43,860 nt of DNA from Stagonosporopsis chrysanthemi (lineage: Eukaryota > Ascomycota > Dothideomycetes > Pleosporales > Didymellaceae), in contig JAFISE010000217.1 in the NCBI GenBank assembly GCA_022560025.1, positions 1 to 43,860 on the forward strand. The letters are read 5' to 3'. The notes below the pieces were generated by a model. The model did not search any database. It worked only from the letters and a program-made list of their open reading frames with translations, and was not told the DNA's origin. The first letter of the stretch is position 1. Each line of letters opens with the position of its first letter. This document shows positions 1 through 11,071 of this stretch, one piece after another. A program made the translations under genes and the position numbers.

Positions 1-212
1 TGCCCGCACCTACACTACCCGCAGCGGCCGAACAGCAACTCTATATAAGTAGAATGTATAAGAGAATATTGTCGCATAGGTCTATAGAGTACTCTAACAG
101 AATATCTCGCAATAACAACTATTGTGTGTGGCTCTATAGCCTCATTTTTGAGTGAGCTATTTTGGTGGTTCGGCGCATCACGCGAATCCGCGCATCACGC
201 GCACGGACACGG
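1..212 (-). mobile_element. Terminus of a DNA transposon (left, inverted copy), running off the window
   Basis: Read on the minus strand, this stretch aligns almost gap-free with 31726-31920 and more loosely with 22103-22300. The element end is at 212, starting CCGTGTCCGTGC on the minus strand and preceded by TA (213-214); the other two copies are also preceded by TA. That fits the TA target duplication of Tc1/mariner-pogo elements. Short direct repeats containing GCGCATCACGCG lie just inside the end (about 173-203). This copy keeps its CpG sites, so it is the least mutated of the three. The rest of the element lies outside the window. The family assignment is inference. Confidence 0.7.
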
Positions 213-292
213 TAATGCGCTAATTCGATTCGACCCAACTAAGTCTGCTCCTTCTTCCAAAACATCACGATGCGCATCAACATGCATCTGCT

Positions 293-2560
293 ATGCAGCA
301 TCGCCAGAATGGATGTGCCAATCAACCAATCCTGACACTGCTTGCTTTAGCCCTGATGGACCCTGCAGACAAGCCTGAGGCCGTAGTCTCCGGAAAGATT
401 CAGCCGGCAAATCATGGCGACCAGCAGTTGGCAACTGCAGCAAAGTCAAGAAAGAGGAAAATTACACCCGCTTCCGATACTCTTGTCAATCATGCAACCT
501 TTCCGCGGAAGCGTTCCGTCACTGCCTGCCGCTTATGTCGCTCGCGCAAGACAAAGTGCAACAATGACCGACCAATCTGCTCGAAATGCAACGAACTCGA
601 TGCTCAATGCATTTACGATGAAGACGAGTCAAGTTCTGCCTCGTGAGTCTGAAGACGAATCTATACATTGCCTCTCATACCAATAACCTACAGCGCTGCG
701 CCTGCCGGTCATATTCTCGAGCGTCTGGAATATCTGATCAATCTGGTAGAAGGGGGCTCAGCTCGGGATGACGGCCGGGGGGCAAGTCAGAGCAACTGTC
801 GCAATGTCCCAATGTCTGAACCGACACCAGACTTCCATGATTCTGAAACTCACCACGCTTACTTCGGGTCCGGTCAGGATGTTCTCGATTGGCCAATATT
901 CGAAGGCAAGTACGATCGACGATGGATCGAAGCCTTGATATTCGACCCTACGTTACCATGCAACGATCTCAGCCTGAACGAACCGTGTACATCACCAAGA
1001 GTCACAGATGACTCGGTAAGAAACCGCTTCGAAGACCCCCGTCAGGCTTCTGGTCTGGGGATAGGCGTACGTGAAGATGATGTCCCCCATCTGGTGGAGA
1101 CATTCCTAGTCAACGTTCACGTGAAGAATCTGATATTCGATCCCGAGTACATGAGGAAGATGGCAAAGGACGTAACTGAGCATGGATTTGATTGGAGACC
1201 GTCTAGCTGCCTTGTGGTATGTACACTTAATCCGCTCACTGCCTACGCGGCGCTGACAATTGAACCTACAGCTCTTCGTCTGTGCGTTGGCTTCGATCTC
1301 ATCTCGGTTCTCCCGTCGAGCAACATGGACACCTCTCAGTGGTTCTCGCGACACCGACGCCAGCCTCCCCAGTACGCCAGGCTATCAGACTGCCGAGTCA
1401 TACTATACAGCTGCGTGCAAAAGACTAGGTTTGCTGAAGAACACATTGATTGCAACCGAATGCTACTTTGTGGCAGGAGTTTACGAAATGTATTCTCTTC
1501 GGCCTTTGCAAGCTGCGGTATCCTTCAACCGAGCGTGTGTGACTTTCCAAATACTCACATAGATGCGCAGTGAGTACTATGCTATCGAAGATCAGCTGGG
1601 AAAAGCCAGGGCAAGTCGGTTGTACTGGTCTTGCTTGAAGTCCGAGCAGTGAGTAGCGACTACTTGCGTACGATCCCACAACTGACAAGGTCGCCAGCGA
1701 GACTTCGATAGAGATTCGGTTCCCGTCTTCCGGCTTGACGAAACTGAACTACACTAGCCACTTCCCTGCGCCGCCACTTGCAGCTACGTCAGAGGATTTT
1801 TATCGCATGCACAGCGACTTCGGTCTCGATCTTGAATCCACGAGTCCAGCGAGAATCCACAGTGAATTCGAGGAAGGGTGGTACTATTATCTGGCACACA
1901 TAGCAGCTCGCCGGATACTGCAGAGAGTGATTGGCTCTTCCTACGATGCTGGCGAATCAGCATGGCTGAACAGACCTCTTCAGACTCTACTCCAAACGGC
2001 AGAGGAGCTGGACAGACAGCTCTTGGAATGGTACGTCGATGAAACCCCACTACAGAGAAACTAGAACTACGCTGACACCTCTCCTCAGGCATCGCACACT
2101 GCCCGAAATCATTTCCTTCGATCAAGATATTCCTGCAGATACCGAGCTGTCCTACCACCTGCAGGCCCGAGCCCTGGAAATACGGGAGCGTATATATCGT
2201 CCATTCCTGTTTCGTAGCATCCACAGGGCTGGCCGCGTCGCCGAGGATGAAGCAATGGGTCAATTTGTGCGGTTGCATGCATCCATTTGCGCGCAACTGA
2301 TACATCACTGGGATGTTCGTCACCGCCACCACGGCACGTGGCTTATGGCCCGGCAAAGCTTCACGTCGGCGTTGTTACTTCTGGCTGCACAAAGATCAGG
2401 CCGTCAAGAGGCTGATGGAGCCTCGTGCGAACGCAGCATTCAACATACTCTGGCAACCTTGCGGTTCTGGGAGGCTGAAGCGCCGGATCTCAAAGCTTCC
2501 AGACTTATTCTGGAGGATGTCAGTGGTCACTACTCACGCATGGCACAGAGCAGCGTCTGA
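293..2560 (+). CDS. Zn2Cys6 transcription factor with an in-frame TAG (possible pseudogene)
   Basis: Fungal binuclear-cluster regulator. Exons read 293 (or ATG 356)-642, 694-1216, 1272-1648, 1698-2030, 2089-2560; with either start the spliced length is a multiple of three. The DNA-binding module is CX2CX6CX6CX2CX6C, beginning CRLCRSRKTKC, with basic residues before it (PRKRSVTA). The middle resembles the fungal-specific transcription factor (MHR) domain, for example CALASISSRFS and the stretch around FNRACVTFQ. A TAG at 1560-1562 interrupts the frame inside this domain; homologous-looking sequence resumes at once (MRSEYY). CAG to TAG is a C-to-T change in CpA context, the RIP-preferred type. 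An in-frame 45-nt intron (1518-1562, GT...AG) could bypass it but would delete a conserved-looking segment. It sits just upstream of a sugar-type transporter and a GMC flavoprotein, so it could be their local regulator. The repeat border is only about 80-145 bp upstream of the start. Confidence 0.8.
1560..1562 (+). other. In-frame TAG in the regulator gene
   Basis: TAG lies between FQILT and MRSEYY, both in the frame that joins correctly to the exons on either side. A glutamine codon CAG is the simplest ancestor. It may truncate the protein after the DNA-binding region and part of the regulatory domain. Confidence 0.6.
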
Positions 2561-3514
2561 TGCCGCCATGGGAGAATATGGATTATGTTCAAAAACCGTT
2601 GTACGGTCTGAAACGCCCTTAAGATATTCCAAGACCATATGCCACAACGAAAGACAAGGGATGCATGTGAGCTGATGTCAGAATTGGAGCCTGGCAGCCA
2701 TCAAGTTCGTCAATGCCAAATATCGATCGTGAGAGCTTGGCACGGCGATTGAACAGCAAGCAACGCTATCAGTTGCCGATGGGCGGCTACATGCAGCCCC
2801 ACATATATCGCTGAAGCAGTCCCCGAACAGCCCCGACAAATCACACGCATTGCACATCTCTGTCTGGCGACATCCGGAGATCCTGCAGTATTGTGCGGTC
2901 TCCTGTTGTGGTTATGGATATGAACACGAAACAGAATTCAAATTGATGTTGGTTTCGTTCCACTTCGTCTGCCATGGAGCATCCATTCCGCAAGCCTCTG
3001 CTAACAGTTCTTATTCCGGTTGTGTCGGCTTGGCGGAAAGCTTTTACGAGAACTCCACGCGGAGCCTCCCCGAGGGTCGCAACGGCGGCACGGCGGGTTA
3101 CCGAGTCGAGGCAGATGCCCACAACGCTCGCCCCCGAATATCCGCACAAAACAACACCAGCCTACTTGTATGAACTAATAGCTGAAGCAGCGGTGCAGCC
3201 TTTCACTAATACCACTACAGCAGCCATAAGTTAGCATATTGTTCAACCCGGAGACTGATCTGGAGCGCCATGGTTGCATCCCGCGGGGAAAGATCCCCAC
3301 AGTCATGAAAGTGCGGCGGGATGACATGATTTGTCCCGCACAACCTGCCTTCGGCTGCGATCGACGTATAAAGACACCATCATGCCTTGCTTCAAAGCAG
3401 ACGACATCTGCGCACTCAGTCGCTCTTTCCTTGCAATTAAGTCAGATTACTTGCTGTCCGCCAAAATTCTCAAAGCTTTGATCATCTTCACCCGACCGTT
3501 GGCGTCTTGTCAGT
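2561..3514. other. Intergenic region, regulator to transporter
   Basis: No convincing gene: the short open frames on both strands have no recognisable motifs and no matching partner exons. It holds the 3' end of the regulator gene and the transporter promoter. A TATA-like TATAAAG is at 3367-3373, and a GCGGGG matching the CreA consensus SYGGRG is near 3283; the latter is weak evidence for carbon-catabolite control. Confidence 0.5.
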
Positions 3515-5323
3515 ATGGATCAGATTCACAAGCTCAACGTTGTGCACCGCTATGAAAAACGCAGCCTTCTCATCGCGTAAGATGGCTTCCTGCAGAAGTT
3601 TCCGACTTAGCTCATGACCAGATCAGGATCAATTGTATCGCCGGTCTTTCAATTCTCTTCTTCGGTTACGATCAAGGCACGTGGATACGACACCCAAGAT
3701 CGGCGCAACAACTAACCAGCGGTCAGGTATGATGGGCGGTGTCAACACTGCGTACGACTACTACACCCTGATGGGCTTCGGCCACAAAGGTGCCAACGGC
3801 GAGCCCGTGGTTGACAACGCTCTGCTTCAGGGAGGCATTGTGTCTGTCTATTACCTCGGAACTCTAGTCGGCTGCCTTGTTGGCGGATCTATTGGCGACC
3901 GCTACGGACGTATCAAGACCATCTTCGTCGGAGCCGCTGTTGCAACTGTTGGTGCATGTCTGCAGTGCTCAGCCATGAACCACGAATGGATGATCTGCGC
4001 CCGCTTGGTGAATGGTTGGGGAACTGGCATTCTCAACTCCATCATTCCTGTCTGGGCGACCGAAACCGCTGAGCATACCTCCCGCGGCCAGTTCATCGCC
4101 ATCGAGTTCACATTGAATATCTTCGGCGTGGTCATCGCATACTGGCTTGAGTATGCATGCTCCTTCTACGGTGACGGCACGTCGTCATTTATCTGGCGCT
4201 TCCCAATCGCTTTCCAAATCCCAATGCTCCTCGGCCTCATGGGTGGCGTTCTTTTCTTCCCGGAGGTATATCAACGTACACCAAACAAAGAAAGCAGACT
4301 GCTAATTCGTCGCAGTCCCCGAGATGGCTCATCAAGGTTGGTCGTGAAGCAGAGGGTCGCTACATTCTGGCCCGCCTGCGCGGCGATACAGGTGCAGACA
4401 AGAAGAAGGCGGAAGCGGAATTCCAGGATATCGTCGCATCCTGCGAACTCGAACGCTCTAAGTTCCGCAAGCAGAATTACTTCCACATGCTGTTTGGCGT
4501 CGGTTCTGGCAAATTGCACATCGGCAGACGTGTCCAACTAGTCGTGTGGCTTCAGATCATGCAGGAATGGGTCGGTATTGCTGGAGTCACAGTTTATGCT
4601 CCGACGATCTTTGGCATTGCTGGCATGAGCCCTGCAAAGCGACAGTGGATCTCCGGTCTCAACAATATCTTCTACATGTTCGCCACCCTTATCTGCGTTT
4701 TTACCCTGGATCGCATCGGTCGTCGATGGACCCTTTATTGGGGCTCTGTCGGCCAAGGTATCGCAATGGCACTTGCTGGAGGCTTCTCGTACCTTGGTCA
4801 ACAGGCGACGGCCGATGGAAACGCTGGCAAGGCATCTGCGTACGGGAACACAGCCGTTTCCATGATTTTTATCTTCACAGCCATCTTTGGTGCTACATGG
4901 CTCACTGTCCCTTGGTTGTACCCCGCGGAATGTTTTAGTCTCGAAGTACGAGCTAAGGGCAATGCCTGGGGTGTTGTGGGATGGTCCATTGGTAATGGTT
5001 GGCTGACTTTGCTCTGTCCCATCATGTTCGAAGCAATAGGCGAGAAGACGTTGTATGTTTTCGCCGCGTGCAACGCCATCACCATTCCAATGGTCTGGGC
5101 ATTGTACCCCGAGACCAATCAGCGCACGCTTGAGGAGATTGATCTATTGTTTGCTTCCGATAGTATTTGGAATTGGGATGCGGAGAAGAATTTCAAGACT
5201 CTACACGATCAAATCTCGTACGAGCACGGCAACGATTCGAGGGATGACATTGAGTCGGCCTCGCAAAGGAAAGGCAGTGTCGTCAGGGGCATGAGTCTGC
5301 ATGTGGAAGATAGTAAGTTGTAA
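3515..5323 (+). CDS. MFS sugar-type transporter
   Basis: Plasma-membrane sugar/proton symporter type of the major facilitator superfamily, predicted 552 aa. Exons 3515-3576, 3627-3676, 3727-4265 and 4316-5323 join in frame. Family signatures are present: GYDQGMMGG in TM1, GDRYGRIK after TM2, PESPRWL after TM6, DRIGRR after TM8 and PETNQRTLEEID after TM12. The central loop between TM6 and TM7 and the acidic C-terminal tail are cytoplasmic by family rule. The start ATG at 3515 is chosen because MDQIHKLNVVHRYEKRSLLIA splices directly into the conserved TM1 segment. Intron 2 (3677-3726) begins GC rather than GT, with a good CTAAC branch site. Substrate cannot be read from sequence; hexose, lactose-type or other glycosides are possible. 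The frame is intact, unlike the neighbouring regulator. Confidence 0.9.
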
Positions 5324-6046
5324 AGTGTTTTGAGCGTTGCTTTTCTCATGCTTCACGCGCAGTACCGTTATTGTCTTATCGTGACGAATAGCAAGATCTA
5401 TCCTGCATCTCAATTTGGCCAAACCACTTCTTTGCTATGGCTAGACCGACGTCTGGTATTAATAATAATTCACGTTCGGAAGTGTTATTACCAACTGATC
5501 TGATGCCCGTTGCTTGAAACAAAGCCTCCGGCTTTGCCCAGGATACGGAGTTACTCGGTCACGGATATCCCTCAAGTCTAGACAGCCAATACCGATCAAG
5601 AGCAAATGAGGCATAAGATTTTTCAGTCCCATTAGCGTGTTAGATTGCGAGTCACGCCAGAATTTGCAGCAAGTGCAGCGGAACTCTGCGGCGGTGAAGA
5701 CATACTAGTATCTGACAGCCTAGTCACGGTGCGCTCTTCATCGAGCATAGGTGTCCGGAACCGCATGTAGATCACAGGATATTTGGTGATTCTGCTCTAG
5801 AATCACCCGTCTGAGGTCAGCCAAAACCAATCGCTTTTCCTGAAGCTTACATACGCGCTAGACATCGCTGTCCAATCAGCAACTCTGACGCTTTTGAGTG
5901 AACCAAAGTTCATCCCTCAATCTTACTCGCAGTCCCTTGGCAATGGTGCAATCCAGTATTGACAGGATGGATAATGACATTTGTACAGTGAAGCCCACCC
6001 CGAACTAGTATTTTCACATCCGGGGACCGAAGTTTTGTCATTGGCA
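5324..6046. other. Intergenic region between transporter and GMC gene
   Basis: I see no gene. It contains the transporter 3' end and the GMC promoter. An upstream in-frame ATG at 5981 exists but adds 22 residues before the flavin fold without family resemblance. Confidence 0.5.
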
Positions 6047-7702
6047 ATGTCAACCTCTTTCGACTATATCATCGTGGATGGACGCACTGCGGCCGTAGCA
6101 GTTGCCTCACGTCTTTCTCAATATCTGCCATCCGCTCGTATCGCCCTCATTGAAGCTGGACCTAACGCTGTGGGCCATTCCAAAGTGAACGATGTGGCCG
6201 ACCCTTTGGCGTGGATTGGTCTTATGGGCGAAGGTCTAGTCGTGGACTACTCAACAGCGCCGCAGAAGCATATGAACAATCGGGAAATCCCCAATGTAGC
6301 AGGACGTCTGCTTTCAGGTTCGAGTGGTGTCAACGTGGGAGATTGGAAGCGCGCTTCCAAGGCCGATCACGATCTCATGGCGAAAAGAGCCGGACACGAA
6401 AGATTCCTGTACAAGAACATGATCAAGTATCTCAAAAGGCTGGAAACTCACTTCGACACCACCATTGACACAGACTTCCATGGCTTCGGTGGTCCAATTC
6501 ACACTATCGGTGGACGCAAGTATCCGATGCGCGAAGTCGTGTTGGAGAGCGCTGAGGCAATCGGCCATCGCTACAATCCCACTGCTACGAACGGCGATCC
6601 GATTGGACTTGCCGAATTCACCCAATGTTTCCGGGCGACTGGTGACGGTACAGCGACAAGGCAACACAGCGCAAAGGTGGACAATCTGAACAACGTTCAG
6701 GTCTTCTGCGACTCACCGGCAGTACGTATTATCCTCGATGACGGGAAGCGTGCGGTCGGTGTTGAACTTATCTCGGGTGCTACTCTTCAGGCTACGAAGG
6801 AAGTTATCGTGTCTTGTGGCACCCAGCGCACACCACAGCTGCTCATGCTATCGAAAATTGGCCCACGCACCGAACTTTCAAAGCACAACATCCCTGTTCT
6901 CATCGAATCTCCTGCTGTGGGACAAAATCATTTCGACCACTCCTTTCACACATCGTACTTCAAACTCAAGGACAGTTCCAAGGGATATAGTGTACCTTTC
7001 CGTGGCAAGGAGCAACCTAACTATACGCAAGGCATGGCAGTCGACTTCACTTTCTTCGGTGCCCTTCCTACCACAGAGCTCGTGGCCCATCTTAGAGCTG
7101 ATAAGCAGGACCTCACCGATCATCCTGCACTAGTCGAGAACCGATCCCATTTCATGAGTTTCGTGATGTACTACTCGCTCCTTCTACATCCTATCTATCA
7201 CCACAGTATCGTTACAGATCCTGAGGCCGCATATATCACCATTGCAACACTGCACATGCAGCCACTGTCCCGTGGTACGGTGACACTCAAGTCCGCCGAT
7301 CCAAGCGACTATCCTGTATGCGACCCCCACCTTTTTAGCACCGACACGGACAGGTTCATCATGCGTGCTGCCATACGCGACAGCCTACGTCTCGCGGCGA
7401 CGGCGCCCTTAGCTGACGAGATCGGTGACGAGATTGCACCTGCGGGGTTTGAATCTTTGATGCAGCGCAGTAGTGATGAAGAATTTGATGCGAAGGTCCG
7501 CGAGTTTGCGAATACAATCTCGCATCCAATGGGAACGTGTGCGCTGGGTGGTGTACTCGATGATGAGTTCAGGGTGAAGGGCGCTGTGGGACTTCGGGTT
7601 TGCGATGCGAGTGTTCTTCCTGAGCCAATTGGCGCCATGCCGAGTTGCACGATCTATGCTCTGGCAGAGATGTGCGCCGAGCTGATTGCTGGAGTGGAGT
7701 AG
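6047..7702 (+). CDS. GMC-fold oxidoreductase with altered FAD and catalytic motifs
   Basis: Glucose-methanol-choline family flavoprotein, 551 aa, no intron. The start at 6047 puts the N-terminal beta strand (MSTSFDYIIV) where the family has it. Family marks: second signature region LLSGSSGVNVGDWKR at about 89-102, KADHD after it, and the C-terminal HPMGTCALGG at about 493. Oddities: the dinucleotide-binding GGGTAG motif reads DGRTAA (residues 11-16), losing two glycines and gaining a charge, and the second active-site position, usually His or Asn in an HPQ/NPQ-like context, reads AMPSC (Met 531). No stop or frameshift is present, so the gene is either a divergent family member with altered function or an early pseudogene. 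No signal peptide is evident, so it is probably intracellular. It lies downstream of the transporter on the same strand. Confidence 0.8.
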   Translation: MSTSFDYIIVDGRTAAVAVASRLSQYLPSARIALIEAGPNAVGHSKVNDVADPLAWIGLMGEGLVVDYSTAPQKHMNNREIPNVAGRLLSGSSGVNVGDWKRASKADHDLMAKRAGHERFLYKNMIKYLKRLETHFDTTIDTDFHGFGGPIHTIGGRKYPMREVVLESAEAIGHRYNPTATNGDPIGLAEFTQCFRATGDGTATRQHSAKVDNLNNVQVFCDSPAVRIILDDGKRAVGVELISGATLQATKEVIVSCGTQRTPQLLMLSKIGPRTELSKHNIPVLIESPAVGQNHFDHSFHTSYFKLKDSSKGYSVPFRGKEQPNYTQGMAVDFTFFGALPTTELVAHLRADKQDLTDHPALVENRSHFMSFVMYYSLLLHPIYHHSIVTDPEAAYITIATLHMQPLSRGTVTLKSADPSDYPVCDPHLFSTDTDRFIMRAAIRDSLRLAATAPLADEIGDEIAPAGFESLMQRSSDEEFDAKVREFANTISHPMGTCALGGVLDDEFRVKGAVGLRVCDASVLPEPIGAMPSCTIYALAEMCAELIAGVE

Positions 7703-7795
7703 CAGAAAGACTGGGACGGTACGTGTTTCTCACCAAAGAAACCTAAGCATTAATCTACATGTTCTTAGAGCTTGTGGTGGTGAGCTCGTGGCAAG

Positions 7796-9651
7796 CTAGG
7801 AGCTCTTAGGACTCCGGCCGTTTTCAGAAAGGTATCGCAGATACACGCTCATCTGGTCTTCGTGAACCTTCATATTCACACCAGGATATCCTCTTAGTTT
7901 ATCTAAGCCGTACTGAAGATCTTGCTTGGCTTTTGAGTCTGCATCGTCTGATCTCTCGCCACGCGGCAGGAGATGCAGAGTCCATGCAGCTACACATGCT
8001 AGTAGGAACTCTACCTGAGCTACCATACAGTCATCCCCTGACTCTCTAGTCGCCTTTAAGGACGCCTTTCCATATTCATATGCTGCTTTGGCATGTGCAT
8101 TTTGTACTCTCGGTTTTGAGGCGAGGATGCTGCATTTGATCGAAGTCTGCGTGAGCTTTTGACAGATGCGTGCACGTTCCTTATGTGTGGTCTCAGGTGT
8201 ACGTTTCGCTCGTTGCAGAGCCTGCTTGTACTGTTCGACTGCCTCGGTCATGACTTCGTAGGTGATGTGGTGCGCTGGTAAATTCTTCTTTGCGTCGCCG
8301 CGATTCATGAACTCGCCTGTACTATGAAATCAGAATGTTGACCGGCAAGAGTATGAATCCTGTGCTCACGGATCTCAGCTCTTGTCGCCTCTTGGCGAGA
8401 ATGGTGGGTAGCCTGTCTAGCATGAGCGACTGACAGCAGCATACGGGGGTGACAGACACACCGGAACTGGATTGACATTGGTCAGCAACTCCCCCTAAAC
8501 ACAGTATGATTTTCACATACGCTGCTTGGTTTTGAGAGGTTCGACGCATTGCTGTAACCTATCTTTGACATCGTGTCTCTGAAGGTATGCAAAAGTGCCT
8601 GCTTGGATTTCATCTCTTTTGTCAAACTCTGCAAGCTTGACCTCATTTACTCCCTGCTCCACATTGAAACGGAAGTACCGAGACTCGTGACCGGGATCGT
8701 GCCATCTACGCGACACCTTTTGATGAGTTTTCTCAGTCTCCGTCGCTTCTTTCTTCAGAGCTTCAGCTAGGCGAACAATACCGCGATCAGCGACGCTATC
8801 GAAATCCATGCGTCCGGTTCCAAGGGACAAGAAGCACGCAACCTGTTGTTTAAGTTTGTTGCTACCACCGCAGAAGATGTCGTTTGCCTCTTCTTCAAGC
8901 TGCTCAGCTGGGTTGTTGGCTCCAAGAGCGCCATCAATGTAAGTGCTGCCCTCGATCGTGACTTTAGAGAAGTAAGTCGGTGCAGCCGACGTGGCAAGAG
9001 CAGCCTCCAATATTGTGGGATTGGAGTCGTTGCCCTCGGGTAAGCGGTAGTTACGTAGTCGAGTGACAATACTGACTTTTTGCATGACCGCACAAACGAA
9101 CCTGGAGTTGAATTCAGCAAGTAGCTTATACTGAAAGTAAATCAATGTCGGCTCACACTTTGCATGTCGGTTCGCCGTCCACCAGAAGCTTCTGGTCCAA
9201 AGGAACGCCGAGCTTGGCAAGAACATCTGAAATCGCTTCTGAGAGGGCCGCTGACGAGAACCGCGATTTTACCCCACCAAGCATGCCCACTGGAGAAGAG
9301 AATTTGTTTTTCGCGAAGACCTTCTTCATGAGTGTGGTGTACGCTATGATGCAGTCCTCTACAGACATCTCAAGACGTCCAAGCATGATGGCTATGAGAC
9401 TGCAAACTTGATCAGCTGGTGACGCGAGCGGTCGAAAGATGTGACGCGAACCCCCCAGTGCTAGTACCAGCCATCATGTCGAAGACGTCACAAGGCTTTA
9501 TAGGTGGAAACCCCCTCTTTTCACGCTCGTAATTGAGCCTGTTCATGACCTTTTGGAGAACAAACAGAGTGGAGAGGCCCCGCACCCCTCCGCCATCAAG
9601 TGATAGAAGACAATAACCAGAACTTCTCATTTCCTGATTTGAAACAGGCAT
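7796..9651 (-). CDS. Patatin-like phospholipase
   Basis: Lipid acyl hydrolase of the patatin family with a Ser-Asp dyad, predicted 534 aa, cytosolic or membrane-associated. Exons on the minus strand are 9651-9452, 9399-9157, 9101-8521, 8429-8370 and 8316-7796; their sum is a multiple of three. N-terminal motifs are LSLDGGGVRGLS (oxyanion loop), MMAGTSTGG (GxSxG nucleophile, split by intron 1), CKVFVCAV after intron 2, and DGALGANNP carrying the catalytic Asp. The C-terminal 170 residues after MNRGDAKK are helical and unrecognised, possibly a TPR-like tail. Splicing at 8430-8520 is the least certain: I chose the acceptor at 8430 because it alone keeps one frame into the last two exons. Family members remodel membrane lipids or act in defence-like NLR architectures; no NLR domain is seen here. 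Confidence 0.85.
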
Positions 9652-10195
9652 TCTTTGCGGTATTCAAGTTTATCGAAGTCGTCTGGGTGGTTGGACTGGC
9701 AGTGTATTGGGCTTTGAAGGTCACCAATCTCCTGGACCGTGTGGTCGACACACTTACACTGGGCGAAAAATTCCAAGTTACACGGCTGATCTGATGGCGG
9801 TGACGCTGAATATTGGGAGGCTTGTCTGGTCCGCATGGGTTTGCTTTTTCAGGTTGCATTCCAGCCTTCGGCTATCGCAACCACATTAGCGACAAGGCTC
9901 CGCCAAACCAATCGTATGGTCTTCAGTGTTGCACTAAGGAAATATGAGCTGAAGCAATATATTGGCTTAGCCAACGACACTTCTATCATGCGAGTACAAG
10001 CCATGAGGTTCTCTAAACCGTACGACCAAAGCGCCCAAAGTAGCAAATGGTCTAAAGCTATTCCTCACCGAAGATATGCTGACCGGTCGAGGTGTCGCTG
10101 TGCAGCACATGCTTTACTCCAATCATCGCCTTAGCTGTCGGTGATCGTCAAAGGACAACACAAAGTCTCGATTGTGTTGCGGCGCAGCCCTGTGA
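9652..10195. other. Intergenic region between CFEM gene 3' end and patatin gene 5' end
   Basis: Contains the minus-strand promoter of the phospholipase. Short open frames on the plus strand here lack motifs and are not credible genes. Confidence 0.5.
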
Positions 10196-11071
10196 CTAGT
10201 AGCCCCTGCCTCTATAAGGCTGAACAACCGTTGAGGCATGACCGCCAGATATCAAGGACGCATCAGGGGGTAGTGGTGAGCGCTGTAGATACTGCGGATG
10301 GGGTGGATGGTGTGCATAGTGCGGAAGTGGGCCAACGTTCGAAACAGAATCATCAGGCTGCACTTCCTTCCCTTGGTTGTTGAGAAGGGCGAGGTTGAAG
10401 GGATTCAAGTGCTGGGGACGCCGGGTGTTATTCCACTTGCGCAGTCTGAACGCGACGAAAGTCAAAACAATCGTGCCAAGAACAGCACCGATGACGATGC
10501 CCACTAATGCTGCCGTGGACATGCCTGACTTGTTGTTATCTGCTGATTTCACTTGCTCTGGGTCCCCAGATGATGTGGCTGTGGGTCCTGGACGAGACTT
10601 TAATGTAGAAGTCGCCTCAGTCAAGCCGGTAGTAGTCGCTGCATTCGATGCTGGTGCTGTCGCTGTAATATCATATCCCTTCTCTTCGCAATATCGTCGA
10701 TAGATGCTGCCCGCGCTAGAAGCAGCTATCGAATGATCTCCCACATCGCAGCTCCGCTGAATGCATTCATCCAAAATGTCTTGTGCTGGTTGCTGGAAGT
10801 CCAAACGACAGTAGCAGTCATTCTTCGCCTGCCAGCTCTTTGTAGAGCATGCCATCGTTGCGCATCCAAGTGCGATGCCAAGCATATCCACAGGACAGAA
10901 TTCGAGGTTCATCTGGAAGCATGTCTGTACGCATTGCGGCTGCAAGGAGAAGTCCTGTAGAGTGCTAATATCCTGAGTGATTGTGCCGACTTGTGCCATC
11001 ACTTGATGAAGCAAAACGATGAATAGAGACGCGACACTATGGAAACGACAATTGATGCGGGGTTGAGACAT
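10196..11071 (-). CDS. CFEM-like cysteine-rich single-pass membrane protein
   Basis: Cell-surface protein of 291 aa, no intron. Order: signal peptide about 1-26 (hydrophobic VASLFIVLLHQVMA), a CFEM-like cysteine module about 45-130 with ten Cys (PQCVQTC, FCP, GC, AC, DCYC, EC, SC, YC), a Ser/Thr/Pro-rich stalk about 135-180, one membrane span about 184-208, then a basic stop-transfer (RLRKWNNTRR) and a Pro/His/Tyr-rich cytosolic tail. CFEM proteins act in haem capture, adhesion or host surface sensing; the single membrane span with a long tail suggests a surface sensor or anchor rather than a GPI protein. Cys spacing is looser than the textbook CFEM pattern, so the domain call is probable, not certain. 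Confidence 0.75.
   Translation of the reverse strand: MSQPRINCRFHSVASLFIVLLHQVMAQVGTITQDISTLQDFSLQPQCVQTCFQMNLEFCPVDMLGIALGCATMACSTKSWQAKNDCYCRLDFQQPAQDILDECIQRSCDVGDHSIAASSAGSIYRRYCEEKGYDITATAPASNAATTTGLTEATSTLKSRPGPTATSSGDPEQVKSADNNKSGMSTAALVGIVIGAVLGTIVLTFVAFRLRKWNNTRRPQHLNPFNLALLNNQGKEVQPDDSVSNVGPLPHYAHHPPHPQYLQRSPLPPDASLISGGHASTVVQPYRGRGY

Noticed and set aside
124..378. Open frame of 84 codons at the left end
   Set aside because: Lies across the transposon terminus and overlaps the regulator start in another frame; no motif.
2841..3173. Overlapping open frames on both strands in the regulator-transporter gap
   Set aside because: No recognisable domain, no consistent splice partners, and mutual antisense shadows.
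8317..8520. Alternative splice with acceptor near 8466 in the phospholipase gene
   Set aside because: Although it has a good GCTGAC branch site, joined to the strong donor it reads into a stop after about 17 codons; the acceptor at 8430 keeps one frame to the end.
9600..9794. Plus-strand open frame of 64 codons with a hydrophobic segment
   Set aside because: Overlaps the first exon and promoter of the phospholipase gene in antisense; no start context or homolog-like motif.
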